A stretch of DNA of 49,949 bases from Methylobacterium terricola. Lineage in GTDB: Bacteria; Pseudomonadota; Alphaproteobacteria; Rhizobiales; Beijerinckiaceae. Both the position numbers and the translations under genes were made by a program. The stretch spans positions 1 through 49,949 of the forward strand of contig NZ_VDDA01000032.1 in assembly GCF_006151805.1 (NCBI RefSeq), read 5' to 3'. The notes under the pieces are model-generated. The model had not been told where the DNA came from. It did no database searches and saw only the letters and a list, made by a program, of their open reading frames with translations. Shown here in pieces: positions 41,308 through 49,949 of the stretch (positions are counted from its first letter, which is position 1; every line of letters begins with the position of its first letter).

Positions 41308-43101
41308 ATGGAACAGGGCGTCGCGACCGCGGTCCTCTGCATCGTAGCCGGCGGCGTCGCCGCCCAGCTACTCGCCGCGCGCCTGCGCATCCCCGCCATC
41401 GTCCTGCTCCTCGGCCTCGGCTTCCTGGTTGGTCCCGTCCTCGGGCTTCTCCATCCATCCAAGGCATTCGGGGACAACCTTCGGCCGCTGATCGGATTGG
41501 CAGTCGCTATCGTGGTGTTCGAGGGTGGGCTCGCTCTGGATTTCCGGGAGCTCAGAGCCTCCGCAGAGGGTGTACTGCGGCTCACAGCCGTCGCCTTGCC
41601 CCTCAATTTCGTTCTGGGCACGCTCGCCGCTCACCTCATCGGCGGCATGCTCTGGGGGCCGGCGGCCGTGTTCGGCGCCATTCTGGTTGTGACCGGCCCG
41701 ACGGTCATCCTGCCGCTGCTACGCCGTGCCCGGCTCGAGCGGCGCTCCGGTGCATTTCTGAAGTGGGAGGCGATCATCAATGACCCCATAGGCGCCATCC
41801 TGACTGCCATCGTCATCGAGATCCTGGTCGGCCCGGACCACGGATCGAGCAGCACCTCCGTGACCGACTTGGCGCTCCATCTCGCGGAAGGCGCGGCGAC
41901 GGCCGCGGTTCTGGGCGTCGGGTCTGCGTTCCTGGTGTCGTGGGCGTTCCAGCGCGATCTCGTACCTGAGTCTCTGAAGACGCCGCTGCTGCTCGCCTTG
42001 TCGCTCGTTGCCTACGCCGTTCCGAACCTCCTAATGCACGAGGCAGGACTGATCGGTGCGACCGCCTTCGGCATCGCGTTAGCTAACCTCCACGTTCCTG
42101 GCATCTCGGAGCTGCGCCGGTTCAAGGAGGCCCTTGTCGTCCTCCTGGTCTCCTGTTTGTTCGTGGTGCTCACCGCCGACCTCGACCTTGTCGTCCTAGG
42201 CAAGCTGTCCCTACCAATTCTGGCGCTCACAGCCGCCACGCTGTTTCTGGTGCGGCCCGCGGCGATCTGGATGGCGACGTGGCGCAGCGATCTGACCTGG
42301 CGCGAGCGCCTGTTCGTCGGCTGGATTGGCCCACGTGGTATCGTGGCCGCAGCGGTTGCAGGTATCGCAGGCCCCAGGCTGAGCCAGGCGGGATACGTCG
42401 GCGGCGATTTGATCCAGCCGACGGTGTTTGCCGTCATCGTCGCGACGGTGCTCGCGAATGGCTTCTCGCTCGGCCCGTTGGCATGGCGGCTCGGGCTCTC
42501 GGTCGCAGCGGATGCGGAGCGGTTGGCCATCGTGGGAGCTTCGCCGTGGTCGAGCGACCTTGCCCTGACACTCCATCGCGCTGGCGTGCCGGTGGTGCTG
42601 ATCGACACCTATCCCGATGCCCTGCGACCCGCCCGGATCGGGGGCGTGCCGACGTTGCAGGCCGAGCTGCTCTCGCGCCATGCAGAGGAGGGGTTGGCCG
42701 ATCGGCCGCCGGACTATCTGCTCGCGGCGACGCGGGACGAACTCTACAATGCCCTCGTTTGCACCCGCCTTGCCCCAGAGCTCGGGCGGGAGCGGGTGTA
42801 TCAGCTCGCTCCCTCGGCAGACCACCTCCTGCACGCGGAGACCGGCGTGAGCCGGGACGTGCGCGGCAAGGTGCTGGGCGATGGGCAGCTGAGTTTCGAG
42901 GCTATCGCCACGCGGCATGCGGCCGGTTGGCACTTCGTGATCTCGGCGACCGAAGCCGCGCGAGACCGGGGGACGTCATGTCTGTTGATCATTCGATCTA
43001 GCGGCAGCCTCGATTTTCCATCGCCTGAGCACGAACTTGGAGAGCCGTTGCATGGGGATAAGTTAGTTCTGTTTTCTCCACCGATCGAGGATGTGGGTTG
43101 A
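41308..43101 (+). CDS. CPA-type cation/proton antiporter with C-terminal regulatory domain
   Basis: 597 aa from ATG 41308 (AGGA upstream). About 12 membrane segments over residues 3-400, with FEGGLALDFRELR, the TGPTVILPLLRR region, INDPIGAILTAIVIE carrying the NDP acidic transport site, and WIGPRGIVAAAVAGI. The C-terminal 200 residues are soluble with a TrkA-N-like nucleotide fold (LAIVGASPWSSDLALTLHRAGVPVVLIDT in parts), which could sense NAD or voltage state. Exchanges Na+ or K+ for H+; substrate not predictable. Confidence 0.92.
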   Translation: MEQGVATAVLCIVAGGVAAQLLAARLRIPAIVLLLGLGFLVGPVLGLLHPSKAFGDNLRPLIGLAVAIVVFEGGLALDFRELRASAEGVLRLTAVALPLNFVLGTLAAHLIGGMLWGPAAVFGAILVVTGPTVILPLLRRARLERRSGAFLKWEAIINDPIGAILTAIVIEILVGPDHGSSSTSVTDLALHLAEGAATAAVLGVGSAFLVSWAFQRDLVPESLKTPLLLALSLVAYAVPNLLMHEAGLIGATAFGIALANLHVPGISELRRFKEALVVLLVSCLFVVLTADLDLVVLGKLSLPILALTAATLFLVRPAAIWMATWRSDLTWRERLFVGWIGPRGIVAAAVAGIAGPRLSQAGYVGGDLIQPTVFAVIVATVLANGFSLGPLAWRLGLSVAADAERLAIVGASPWSSDLALTLHRAGVPVVLIDTYPDALRPARIGGVPTLQAELLSRHAEEGLADRPPDYLLAATRDELYNALVCTRLAPELGRERVYQLAPSADHLLHAETGVSRDVRGKVLGDGQLSFEAIATRHAAGWHFVISATEAARDRGTSCLLIIRSSGSLDFPSPEHELGEPLHGDKLVLFSPPIEDVG

Positions 43102-43514
43102 AAAGTGATTACTGATTGATAACCCGATCGAACAGGTAGCCGAGAAGGATCGGTACGACATGCAGCGCCCCTGCGAGGTCGACCAGGAGAGGGTCCGGCA
43201 GCGCAAGGCGGTCGCTGCGCTCGCAGCAGCGGCTGCCAGCGCCGAGGCGGATGGCACCTCGGGGGCGTCCCCTTCGGGCCGCGCTCTACTCGCCGCCTGC
43301 GGCGGCTCCCCGAGCCTGCTGCTTGGTTTCGGCCTTTCAGGTTACGGTCGCTGACGCGATACACGGCGGCCTGCGGCCAAGTTTGTTGGATGGGGGGCAG
43401 CCGCCTCAAAGGGCGTCGCGCCCGTCTCTAAGCTCCTCACCCTCGCATAAGGGAGGCGTATGGAACGAGAGCGTCATTCTCGAAAGTTTCAGATGGGCGT
43501 GGGTATGACCGAGC
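43102..43514. other. gene-free spacer
   Basis: 413 bp, GC-rich in the middle (43200-43400). Frames are Ala/Arg-rich on both strands and without ribosome sites. A short CCCT/AGGG hairpin lies near 43439-43454. Confidence 0.4.
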
Positions 43515-43736
43515 CTACGTGACCCCACCCTTTTCGTGATCTCGTATTCGGCGCAACGCGTTGAGCGCGGCAGAGCGACCCGTTTGTGTTTTCAATGTGA
43601 GGCATAGGTTCACGAGTTCGTTGAGGCCGACGACATCGCCGGATGTACCTGCATCGGCGAAGGCTTCGACAGGCACGCCGAGAATGTCCGCGATCTGGCG
43701 CAGGCGCCAGTTGGTCGCCTCGTCCGATCCGACCAT
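43515..43736 (-). CDS. small HTH-like protein
   Basis: 73 aa from ATG 43736 (GGAGAAG upstream); the frame continues to 43760. RLRQIADILGVPVEAFADAG is the Xre-like helix-turn-helix core seen in short Methylobacterium proteins of this type; it is followed by LNELVNLCLTLKTQTGRSAALNALRRI. Divergent from the PAS protein at 43874. Confidence 0.6.
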   Translation of the reverse strand: MVGSDEATNWRLRQIADILGVPVEAFADAGTSGDVVGLNELVNLCLTLKTQTGRSAALNALRRIRDHEKGGVT

Positions 43737-43873
43737 ATCGCTTCTCCAATGCCGCAGCACACGGTGGGGTCATACTTTCGTTACCCATCGCTATTTGCGG
43801 TTGAAGGGGCGCTTGTGCAAGCTTGGCTGTGCCATATGTTAAGCTATAAGGAGCCAGCGTAGGGGCCGGTGAT

Positions 43874-44422
43874 ATGATTTTCGTCACGGACGCCACCGGG
43901 CAATGCGTCTACGTCAGCTCGGAATGGACAAGCCTTACCGGACAACCGGTCAATGAGGCCCTTGCCTGGGGTTGGCTCGATCGCGTCCACCCGGAAGACC
44001 GCCAAACCGTTAGCGAGACCATATGTGCTGCGGTCAAAACCGCAGCGGAGTTCTGTGTTCGATATCGCTTGCTGAGGGCCGACGACAGCCCCCGATGGAT
44101 CGGTGCAGGTGGTGTGCCCTCGTTCGGGATGGAGGAAGGCTGCTTCATCGGCTATCTCGGATCGATCACCGAACTGGCCGAGGGTGCGACGGACACGATC
44201 GCGGCCTACGGCAACGTCGGCCGGTTCGTGCCGCCGGAGCCTCATCCATCAACGATGCCGGGCGATCATCTCGACCTGATCGCCGACCATCTCATCCTTG
44301 CGCACTCAATGATCGAAGGTGATGGGGCGAGAGCGGCACTACCCCATGTGAAGCTGGCGCTGCTAGAAATCGGGATTGCGCTGGCCGCCAGAACGCGAGA
44401 AGCAGTCCGGCCGCTCAACTGA
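43874..44422 (+). CDS. single PAS-domain protein
   Basis: 182 aa. PAS-fold 3 at residues 1-105 (FVTDATGQCVYVSSEWTSLTGQ, WGWLDRVHPEDRQTV), very like the first PAS of the kinase at 38992. The remaining 75 residues are helical (HLDLIADHLILAHSMIEGDG) and could be a dimerisation part. No kinase, cyclase or MCP output is attached, so it acts by partner binding or is a truncated kinase. Confidence 0.82.
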   Translation: MIFVTDATGQCVYVSSEWTSLTGQPVNEALAWGWLDRVHPEDRQTVSETICAAVKTAAEFCVRYRLLRADDSPRWIGAGGVPSFGMEEGCFIGYLGSITELAEGATDTIAAYGNVGRFVPPEPHPSTMPGDHLDLIADHLILAHSMIEGDGARAALPHVKLALLEIGIALAARTREAVRPLN

Positions 44423-44479
44423 CGTGGCACAAACGCAACCACCGGTCGGTAGAACAGGGTTGGGGCTTGTTACCCCATC

Positions 44480-45955
44480 TTATGCTAACCGATGAGATGC
44501 CTCACGCACTTGACGCGTTCCACAGTCAACTTGTGTACTCGCCTGCGCGATCGCTGTCATATCGATCGCGAGGGTGGACGCGCCCTGTGAGGCCATTTGC
44601 ATGCTGCTCGACATCTCACGCGTGACGGCCGATTGCTCCTCCACTGCGGCCGCGATCGCCGATGAGACCTGGTTCAAAGTCTGGATCGTGCCCTGGATGG
44701 CGTTGATGGCCGAGACCGCCTCCCGGGTCGCGCCTTGCGTCGCCGCAATCTGACCACCGATCTGTTCCGTTGCACGCGCGGTCTGCTCCGCCAGGGCCTT
44801 CACCTCAGCCGCCACGACCGCAAACCCACGTCCCGCCGGACCCGCCCGTGCCGCCTCGATCGTCGCATTGAGCGCCAGCAGGTTGGTTTGTGCGGCAATT
44901 CCCTGGATCAGGCCGACTACGTCACCAATCTGCGCGGCCTGCCCGCTTAGACCGGCAACGATCGTCCCGGTGTGGCGGGCCTGGTCGACGGCCTCACCGG
45001 CAATCCGAGCGGCGAGCGTCACCTGCTGGCTGATCTCACCCACCGAGGCCGAGAGTTCCTCCGCACCGGAGGCTACGCTCTGGATCTCGCTCGAGACACG
45101 TTTTACCGTCGTGGCTGCCCGCTCAGTTTGACAACTGACGTTCCCGATCGCTTTGCTGATGTCGCCAAGATCCCTATCAATCTTATGCTGCAACGCAGCG
45201 CGCCGCTGCCGATCCTGCACTTGCGTCGTGACGTCGGTTGCGAACTTGATCACCTTGAACGGACGGCCATCAGCGCCGCTGATCGGTGTGTACGTGGCTT
45301 GAAGCCAGACCTCCCGCCCGCCTTTGCCGATCCGCCGGAACTCGCCAGCCTGAAAATCGCCTCTCGCGAGGGCCGGCCAGAAACCGGCGTAGGCATCGCT
45401 TGCCTTTACGGTCGGATCAACCAGCAGGCTATGATGCTGCCCTCGGATCTCCTCCACGCCATATCCGACAGCCGCAAGGAAGTTGGCGTTGGCATCTAGG
45501 ATGTAGCCGTCAGGAGTGAAGGCGATGACAGCCTGAGAACGATCCAGGGCCGCGGTCTGGGCCTCGAGTTCGAGGGTCCGCATCGTCGCTGCTGTGATGT
45601 CTGACGCGAATGTGACCACCTTGGCCAAACTGCCGTTTCTACGCAAAACAGCATTATATATCGCGTGGACCCAAATTTCACGACCATCACGGGTCATGCA
45701 CTTGGAAGATTGCGTTTGGCTATGTCCACGCCGGAGTGATGCCCAGAATTCATGATACGAAGGTGTATCGCGATCCCCTGGCACAAGCAGCACTCGGTGA
45801 TGCTGACCCTGCAATTCAGTTGCTGGGTAGCCGAACAAATCTACAAATACCTGATTGACAGTAAGGATGGTGCCATCAGGATCGAACTCGATGCTGGCGC
45901 GAGAACTATTGATGGCGCGCAGAATGGCGCGCTGACCGGAACCAAAAATGTTCAT
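44480..45955 (-). CDS. cytosolic PAS-PAS methyl-accepting chemotaxis protein
   Basis: 491 aa from ATG 45955 (GGAGCC upstream). Two PAS domains at about 12-125 and 130-245 of the Aer/PAS_9 type (FDPDGTILTVNQVFVDLFGY, FTPDGYILDANANFLAAVGY), then a signalling region with LIQGIAAQTNLLALNATIEA and GRGFAVVAAEVKALAEQT. No membrane segment, so it senses internal state such as redox. The sequence ends in REASHRLA with no CheR pentapeptide. Confidence 0.92.
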   Translation of the reverse strand: MNIFGSGQRAILRAINSSRASIEFDPDGTILTVNQVFVDLFGYPATELQGQHHRVLLVPGDRDTPSYHEFWASLRRGHSQTQSSKCMTRDGREIWVHAIYNAVLRRNGSLAKVVTFASDITAATMRTLELEAQTAALDRSQAVIAFTPDGYILDANANFLAAVGYGVEEIRGQHHSLLVDPTVKASDAYAGFWPALARGDFQAGEFRRIGKGGREVWLQATYTPISGADGRPFKVIKFATDVTTQVQDRQRRAALQHKIDRDLGDISKAIGNVSCQTERAATTVKRVSSEIQSVASGAEELSASVGEISQQVTLAARIAGEAVDQARHTGTIVAGLSGQAAQIGDVVGLIQGIAAQTNLLALNATIEAARAGPAGRGFAVVAAEVKALAEQTARATEQIGGQIAATQGATREAVSAINAIQGTIQTLNQVSSAIAAAVEEQSAVTREMSSSMQMASQGASTLAIDMTAIAQASTQVDCGTRQVREASHRLA

Positions 45956-46234
45956 GAAGGCTCCATGCGCCACGTGTCCGCGGAAGGATTGCGGACAAAA
46001 TGCTGCCAAATAAGTGCTAACAAGTTTATAATCGGCTCACGGTTTGATTAGATGAGGCGGAAACGTTTTAGTCAGAATGTTGACTGTCAAATGTTATTAT
46101 TTGAATGCTCGGTCTGCTGATTTACGAGCTAATCCTAATCGCCTAAACTGAAAGCGTAGCGCTATGGCCCATGCGGCCTAAGTGGTATAAGCCATCAGTT
46201 CTCTGGCACACCACAGGATAGCGAGAGCACAAAA

Positions 46235-46575
46235 GTGTCACGTGGAACAGCCGACCGAGAATTGAACCCTCAAGGCCATCTCATCCTGCCGGAGATCGCC
46301 GAGCTGAGAGGCCGGCTTGGTGACACAACCCGCGACCCCGTAGCCTTACCGATCGCAAATCGCCAGGTTGGCGAGATACGCGAGCCCTCAGGCCTTCCCG
46401 CCGAAACCGCTTCCCTCGTCGAGGCCTACCAGCGCGCATCCAAGGCCGATGCGACCGTGCGGGCCTACAGGGGCGACGCCGCGGCGTTCGAGGCCTGGTG
46501 CGCGCCGTATGGGTTCCGATCGCTGCCGGCGAGCCCTGAGGCCGTGTCTGGCTTCCTGGTAGCGGACGCGGACGT
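46235..46575 (+). pseudogene. N-terminal piece of a tyrosine integrase
   Basis: ASLVEAYQRASKADATVRAYRGDAAAFEAWC and PASPEAVSGFLVA are the SAM-like core-binding domain of a tyrosine recombinase. After about 46570 the similarity stops and the frame continues into unrelated sequence (to 46735). GTG 46235 is the start. Its matching catalytic end is found 1.9 kb away at 48485-48850. Confidence 0.65.
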
Positions 46576-46752
46576 TCTGCTGCATGGGGCATGCCTCGCG
46601 GCATTCTCCTTCAGCCAGCCTCGTGCTACCGCGCTCAGGTCGTATCGAGGATCGCCCCCGCGATCTTACGCGACAGGCAGGCCGGGCCGGCGCAGTCTGA
46701 ACAGCTTCCCGTTGGACCCTGGCCTGCCGCTCTGAGTATTCCGGGTGCCGCC

Positions 46753-47004
46753 TCAGTGCAGCCCAGCGCCCAAGCCCCCGCCCGCAATATCCGCCATCGA
46801 CAGGGCGAAGCTCGCCTTTCCGTCTTCGGCATCGATTATCAGCACGCCCTTGCGCCAAGCGTCGCAGCGGCCAGGGAAGCTGAGAAGCACCTTACCTATG
46901 TGCCACGCCTGAGCGAGCGCAGCGCTCTCGTTGGCAAGCTCAATGCCTATGCCGCTCTCAACGCAGCGATCGTTGACTACCAAGCTGAAGCGATAGCGGG
47001 GCAT
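46753..47004 (-). CDS. DUF6894-like protein
   Basis: 83 aa from ATG 47004. MPRYRFSLVVNDRCVESGIGIELANESAALAQAW follows the DUF6894 opening pattern. It is convergent with the integrase piece and lies inside the segment separating the two integrase parts. The frame beginning at 47073 has no features for the extra residues. Confidence 0.6.
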   Translation of the reverse strand: MPRYRFSLVVNDRCVESGIGIELANESAALAQAWHIGKVLLSFPGRCDAWRKGVLIIDAEDGKASFALSMADIAGGGLGAGLH

Positions 47005-47406
47005 TGCGTTCCGACAGGTCTTCTGACGCCAAGTTAAGCGCTTTCTCCAGGGCACCATACCGCAAATCCACAAGACTGCTAGGGACCGCCCCTGTCTTCA
47101 GCAACGTCAGGCTTGTCGAGCGTCTCGGTAACGCTGCGGTATTAACAGCGCATCCAATTTGATTGCACGCAATGCTACAAGATGGGAAAAGATGCCGTCG
47201 CGCTGCACTCCCCCGTCGGCGCGGCTGGTGGGCTGGGCATATCCCCCGAAATGGCTCGGCCCACCACTCTCCCACCATCACCGTCGCCGTGCGCCCTCTC
47301 CCACGCCCGAAGGCCCCTCCGGCCTGCCCCCCGGCTCGGTGGCAGCCTAGTGCCCGCGTTCCGCCCCCTCACGGGGGGCGGACTGCCGCCTCTTCGGCCC
47401 TTGCCC
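47005..47406. other. gene-free GC-rich spacer with a strong hairpin
   Basis: No supportable gene. A hairpin CCGCCCCC (47361-47368) / GGGGGGCGG (47373-47381) with a TCAC loop lies 26 bases past the resolvase stop on the minus strand and may help end its transcript; no T-tract is seen. Confidence 0.5.
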
Positions 47407-48039
47407 TCAGGCCTCCCACCGCGCCAGGGCCGCCTCTGCCTCAACCGGGCTGCCCTTGATGCGATAGACCGTCTGCCGGCTGAGGCCGATCGCGATGGCA
47501 ACCTCCGAGACCCCCTGGCCCTTGCCTAGAGCCCCCTGCACGGCCTCGAACTGCTCCCGTGTGAAGCTGGGCTTCCTGCCCCGATAGGCGTCCTCGCGGC
47601 TCCTAGCGTGGTCTATGCCGGCCCTCTGCGCCTCCCTGGTGGCTTCCGCCTGGGCCTGCGCCGTGGCTGCCATGAAGCCGATCAGGGCGTCCCTCACGGC
47701 CTGATGCATCGGGTCCTTGGTGGCGCCATCGAATGTTAGGTTGTTGATGACGGTGCGGACGATGACGCCTCTCCGCATCAACTCCCGGATGATGTCGCAC
47801 ACGTCCCCGTAGTTGCGCCCGAGGCGATCCACCCAGCGCACCACCAGCACGTCCCCTCGGCGGAGCATGTCGAACAGGCGGCGGCCCTGAGGCCGGTCCT
47901 GCAAGGCGGTGGTGAGGCCAGACACGCCCTCGTCTGCCACCACGTGGTCAACCTTGAAGCCTGCCGCCTCTGCCTGGGTGCGTTGGTGGGCGAGGGTCTG
48001 GTCCGCGGTTGAGACGCGGGCATAGAGGATCGTCTGCAT
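47407..48039 (-). CDS. serine resolvase, 210 aa
   Basis: ILYARVST with nucleophile Ser10, VVRWVDRLGRNYGDVCDIIREL near 70, and MHQAVRDALIGFMAATAQAQAEATREAQRAG for the long E helix. The C-terminal HTH reads SEVAIAIGLSRQTVYRIKG. A distinct lineage from the two other resolvases (DEGVSGLTT, RRGVIVRTVINNLTFDG). It lies inside the gap between the integrase pieces, so it may have been carried by the inserted DNA. Confidence 0.92.
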   Translation of the reverse strand: MQTILYARVSTADQTLAHQRTQAEAAGFKVDHVVADEGVSGLTTALQDRPQGRRLFDMLRRGDVLVVRWVDRLGRNYGDVCDIIRELMRRGVIVRTVINNLTFDGATKDPMHQAVRDALIGFMAATAQAQAEATREAQRAGIDHARSREDAYRGRKPSFTREQFEAVQGALGKGQGVSEVAIAIGLSRQTVYRIKGSPVEAEAALARWEA

Positions 48040-48061
48040 GAGAGCGGCACGCCTGTCCGAA

Positions 48062-48168
48062 TGGGCCTTGTCCGCAAGGTTGGTCGTTCGTAAGGCGAAG
48101 TCAACCCTTACGGACGGGCTTTTGGACTGCTTTGCGCCGTCCGCTACGGTATACCCTTACGGACGGGC
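48062..48168. promoter_or_regulatory. res-like direct repeats behind the third resolvase
   Basis: CCCTTACGGACGGGC occurs twice exactly (48105-48119 and 48154-48168), 49 bp apart, with further related half-sites TGTCCGCAAGG (about 48069-48079) and CCGTCCGCTACGG (about 48137-48149). Repeated sites within about 130 bp of a serine resolvase start match a res site layout. Sequence differs from the sites of the other two resolvases. Confidence 0.6.
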
Positions 48169-48228
48169 GCGGCTGTGCATAGCTCGCGCATGATGTGGGC
48201 AGAGCGAGCCCACACGGGTCCGGTGAGA

Positions 48229-48429
48229 TCAAGGCGCTTGTCGCGCAGCCTTGAGCGGCTGAGACGGGCGAGTAGCGTAGGGTGGACGCCCCTCTGCCTG
48301 GTTGGCGAGGATGCGCTCGCGTAGGAGAACCGCGCGCTCTGCGATCGCCGCTGCATCACATCGCCAGCAGGGGCCGCCGCGGCCCGCGGCGATGCAGTTG
48401 TCGGGGTGCTGGCAGGAGGTACGGGTCAT
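48229..48429 (-). CDS. small Cys-rich protein
   Basis: 66 aa. CQHPDNCIAAGRGGPCWRCDAAAIAERAVLLRERILA carries four cysteines spaced to bind zinc (C-x5-C ... C-x2-C). AGGATCGGGCA precedes the ATG. It reads away from the C-terminal integrase piece. No family name. Confidence 0.5.
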   Translation of the reverse strand: MTRTSCQHPDNCIAAGRGGPCWRCDAAAIAERAVLLRERILANQAEGRPPYATRPSQPLKAARQAP

Positions 48430-48484
48430 TGCCCGATCCTAATCCATACGCGTCGACCGCATCCATAGATGGGCGAGGCAGCGC

Positions 48485-48850
48485 TTCATCAAGCCGGTTG
48501 CCCTGGTGCGCGACTGGCTCGAGGCGGCGGGGATCACCGAAGGGCCGGTATTCCGGCCGGTGTCGCGATCAGGCAGGGTTCGTATGACAACGCGGGATGC
48601 CAACCCCGCACGCCTCACCACGCAAGCCGTCGCCGACATCGTGAAGCGGTACGCCGCCGCGGCCGGGCTCGATGCATCGACGTTCGGGGCTCACAGCTTG
48701 CGGGCCGGCTACATCACGACGGCGGCGGAGCGCGGGGCGGATCTGGCGCGCATCATGGACCAGAGCGGGCATCGGGATACTCGGACCGTCGTTGGCTACA
48801 TCCGGCGGGCGAACGCCTTCAAAGGACATTCAGGGGACGGGTTTTTGTAG
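48485..48850 (+). pseudogene. C-terminal catalytic piece of a tyrosine integrase
   Basis: [22 protein letters not shown], then [27 protein letters not shown] and [17 protein letters not shown]: HxxR, the final His and the nucleophile Tyr of a tyrosine recombinase are intact. The first catalytic Arg and the Lys region are missing, and the frame has no proper start. It continues the N-terminal piece at 46235-46575, the middle third being lost. Confidence 0.75.
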
Positions 48851-48888
48851 TCACAATTCGTTTGGATAGCTCCAACGCGTCGAGATTA

Positions 48889-49203
48889 TCATTTTATTCC
48901 TCGATCGTCCGCAATAAATGGAACATTTACTCTTCCAAAACCCTCTGTATCACCAAGAACTCGCCTAGCTGAAGATATTTTTTGGAACGTTTGCCTCGTT
49001 GCTCCGCGAACTCGCGCAAAATCTTCTAATCTTCTCAGTCTCTCAATCATTAAAAGCCTTGATGCACTCGCATCAAGAGCCTCTTCCATTTTCATGTCGT
49101 GAACTAGCTGAATGGTTTCATCGTCGAGATCGGCGGGTAGCAGCTCGAACATATTGTGATACTCAGCATTGTCAAAAGAGGTGGCTGCCACAAAGGCAGC
49201 CAC
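48889..49203 (-). CDS. small hypothetical protein
   Basis: 104 aa from GTG 49203, or ATG 49152. Helical acidic protein (FELLPADLDDETIQLVHDMKMEEAL, ERLRRLEDFARVRG). AT-richer than its neighbours. No family recognised and no clear ribosome site, so the start is uncertain. Confidence 0.5.
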   Translation of the reverse strand: MAAFVAATSFDNAEYHNMFELLPADLDDETIQLVHDMKMEEALDASASRLLMIERLRRLEDFARVRGATRQTFQKISSARRVLGDTEGFGRVNVPFIADDRGIK

Positions 49204-49249
49204 TCACACGGGTCATATATCCGGGCCACAAACCCCGTTGATCGTGGAG

Positions 49250-49549
49250 TTAGCCGCCGCCGCCAGGATCCCCACCACCACCGGCACTACCGTTCGGCAC
49301 AGGGCGTTCTGGTAGGCGCGCATTGCCACCAGCCGCCGAGTTGGTCGTGATGGTTTCAGCACCAGTGGCGCCAGGTGCGATGAGCAGATCTGGCACATTG
49401 CCGGTCGTGTTTGTTTGGCGCGCGGTGACGGCACCTGTCGTGGCTGGAAAATCTACCCCAGGTTCTATAGGAGGCAAAGTCTGAGCAGAAGCCGCGCCGG
49501 TCACCGACAAAGCAACGACCGCGGCAAGACACATAACAAGTAAGCGCAT
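49250..49549 (-). CDS. small secreted Gly/Thr-rich protein
   Basis: 99 aa; AAAGGGAG precedes the ATG. Signal peptide MRLLVMCLAAVVALSVTGAA, cleavage after SAQ near residue 23. The mature part is low complexity and ends in GGGGDPGGGG. No family recognised; an exported disordered protein. Confidence 0.6.
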   Translation of the reverse strand: MRLLVMCLAAVVALSVTGAASAQTLPPIEPGVDFPATTGAVTARQTNTTGNVPDLLIAPGATGAETITTNSAAGGNARLPERPVPNGSAGGGGDPGGGG

Positions 49550-49949
49550 AAAAACTCCCTTTCCTGCATTAAGCTACCAACAAAACTTGAATGAGAAGGT
49601 TCAAAAACATTTTTGCTAATCAATGATCGGATTAATCTACATAAATTTTCCTCACGGTCTGTCACAATGCGGAACATCTCTGTGCTACATCACGAAAAGT
49701 GTGAGGATCGCGGCGAGTAGAGTTTCCCGCTAAGGATACCAACCCACCGATGACACCAGACGAGCGGCCAGAAGCGGCAGGATTGGGTCGACTGGCAGAC
49801 TGATGGCCACCAACTAGAACCGTTCTCTTCACCCACGAAGTTGCTTCTGAGCAGCAGAACGCCCGGCGGAGGGTTAGGACCTTGCCGGGCGTCCGATCCC
49901 GAGGAGAGGCGATCGCCCATCGCACGAGGCCAAAGCCCTCTTACTGGGC
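49550..49949. other. terminal spacer with a hairpin
   Basis: No supportable gene to the window edge. A hairpin CGCCCGGC (49860-49867) / GCCGGGCG (49884-49891) is present without a T-tract. The stretch just upstream of the secreted protein (49560-49660) is AT-rich and probably holds its promoter. Confidence 0.4.

Noticed and set aside
40974..41621. Minus-strand frame overlapping the antiporter
   Set aside because: The real signal is only the transposase C-terminal fragment at 40916-41164 in a different frame; the rest is antiporter antisense.
46591..47037. Plus-strand frame of 148 codons
   Set aside because: Antisense to the DUF6894-like gene at 46753-47004, which has the family opening MPRYRFSL.
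1..49949. CRISPR arrays, rRNA or tRNA genes
   Set aside because: No regularly spaced direct repeats of CRISPR size, no rRNA-like stretches, and no cloverleaf with a CCA-type acceptor was noticed by eye; a tRNA scan would be decisive.

Overview
The window is high-GC alphaproteobacterial DNA, most likely from Methylobacterium or a close relative. This is inferred from the mix of families: DUF6894, DUF3606, DUF1236, CsbD, MucR/Ros, Crp/Fnr-plus-receiver pairs, stand-alone CheB, PAS/MCP sensors and an RHE_PE00001-type plasmid protein. There is no rRNA, tRNA, CRISPR array or core housekeeping operon. It reads as an accessory replicon or a mobile-element-rich chromosomal region.

Region 1 (1-6.4 kb): the end of an IS5-like transposase, a serine resolvase with palindromic sites in front of it, a stand-alone CheB, a Crp/Fnr regulator with a receiver protein, a second Crp/Fnr regulator with a DUF6894 gene, an intact IS630-family element with TA target duplication next to an HNH-like gene remnant, and an unannotated hairpin-plus-terminator segment that may be a small RNA.

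Region 2 (6.7-20.6 kb): plasmid-like. It holds a winged-helix protein, a ParA ATPase with a small partition partner and palindromes behind its start, a second resolvase with a res-like repeat set, a DUF2442-HTH/DUF4160 toxin-antitoxin-like pair with palindromic operators, a DUF3768 protein, an Xre regulator divergent from a low-GC membrane/secreted gene pair, a protein with HUH-endonuclease-like motifs, two related palindromes about 0.4 kb apart, an AT-rich orphan, and a tyrosine integrase divergent from an RHE_PE00001 gene.

Region 3 (20.6-34.7 kb): stress and envelope genes. CsbD, secreted and proline-rich small proteins, a DUF4118 hybrid histidine kinase with two receivers, a transglutaminase-like protein, an AI-2E-type permease with a cobalamin-domain-like tail, a DUF900 lipoprotein hydrolase, MucR, a receiver protein, TerB, DUF1236 and DUF3606.

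Region 4 (34.7-46 kb): a sensory cluster. A GAF-PAS-GGDEF-EAL enzyme is divergent from a transmembrane MCP; then come a PAS-PAS histidine kinase, a CPA-type antiporter, a PAS protein and a cytosolic PAS-MCP.

Region 5 (46.2-49.9 kb): a tyrosine integrase gene present as separate N- and C-terminal pieces about 1.9 kb apart, with a third resolvase (with its own direct repeats) and a DUF6894 gene between them, followed by small hypothetical and secreted proteins. All functions are from reading motifs; no database search was run.
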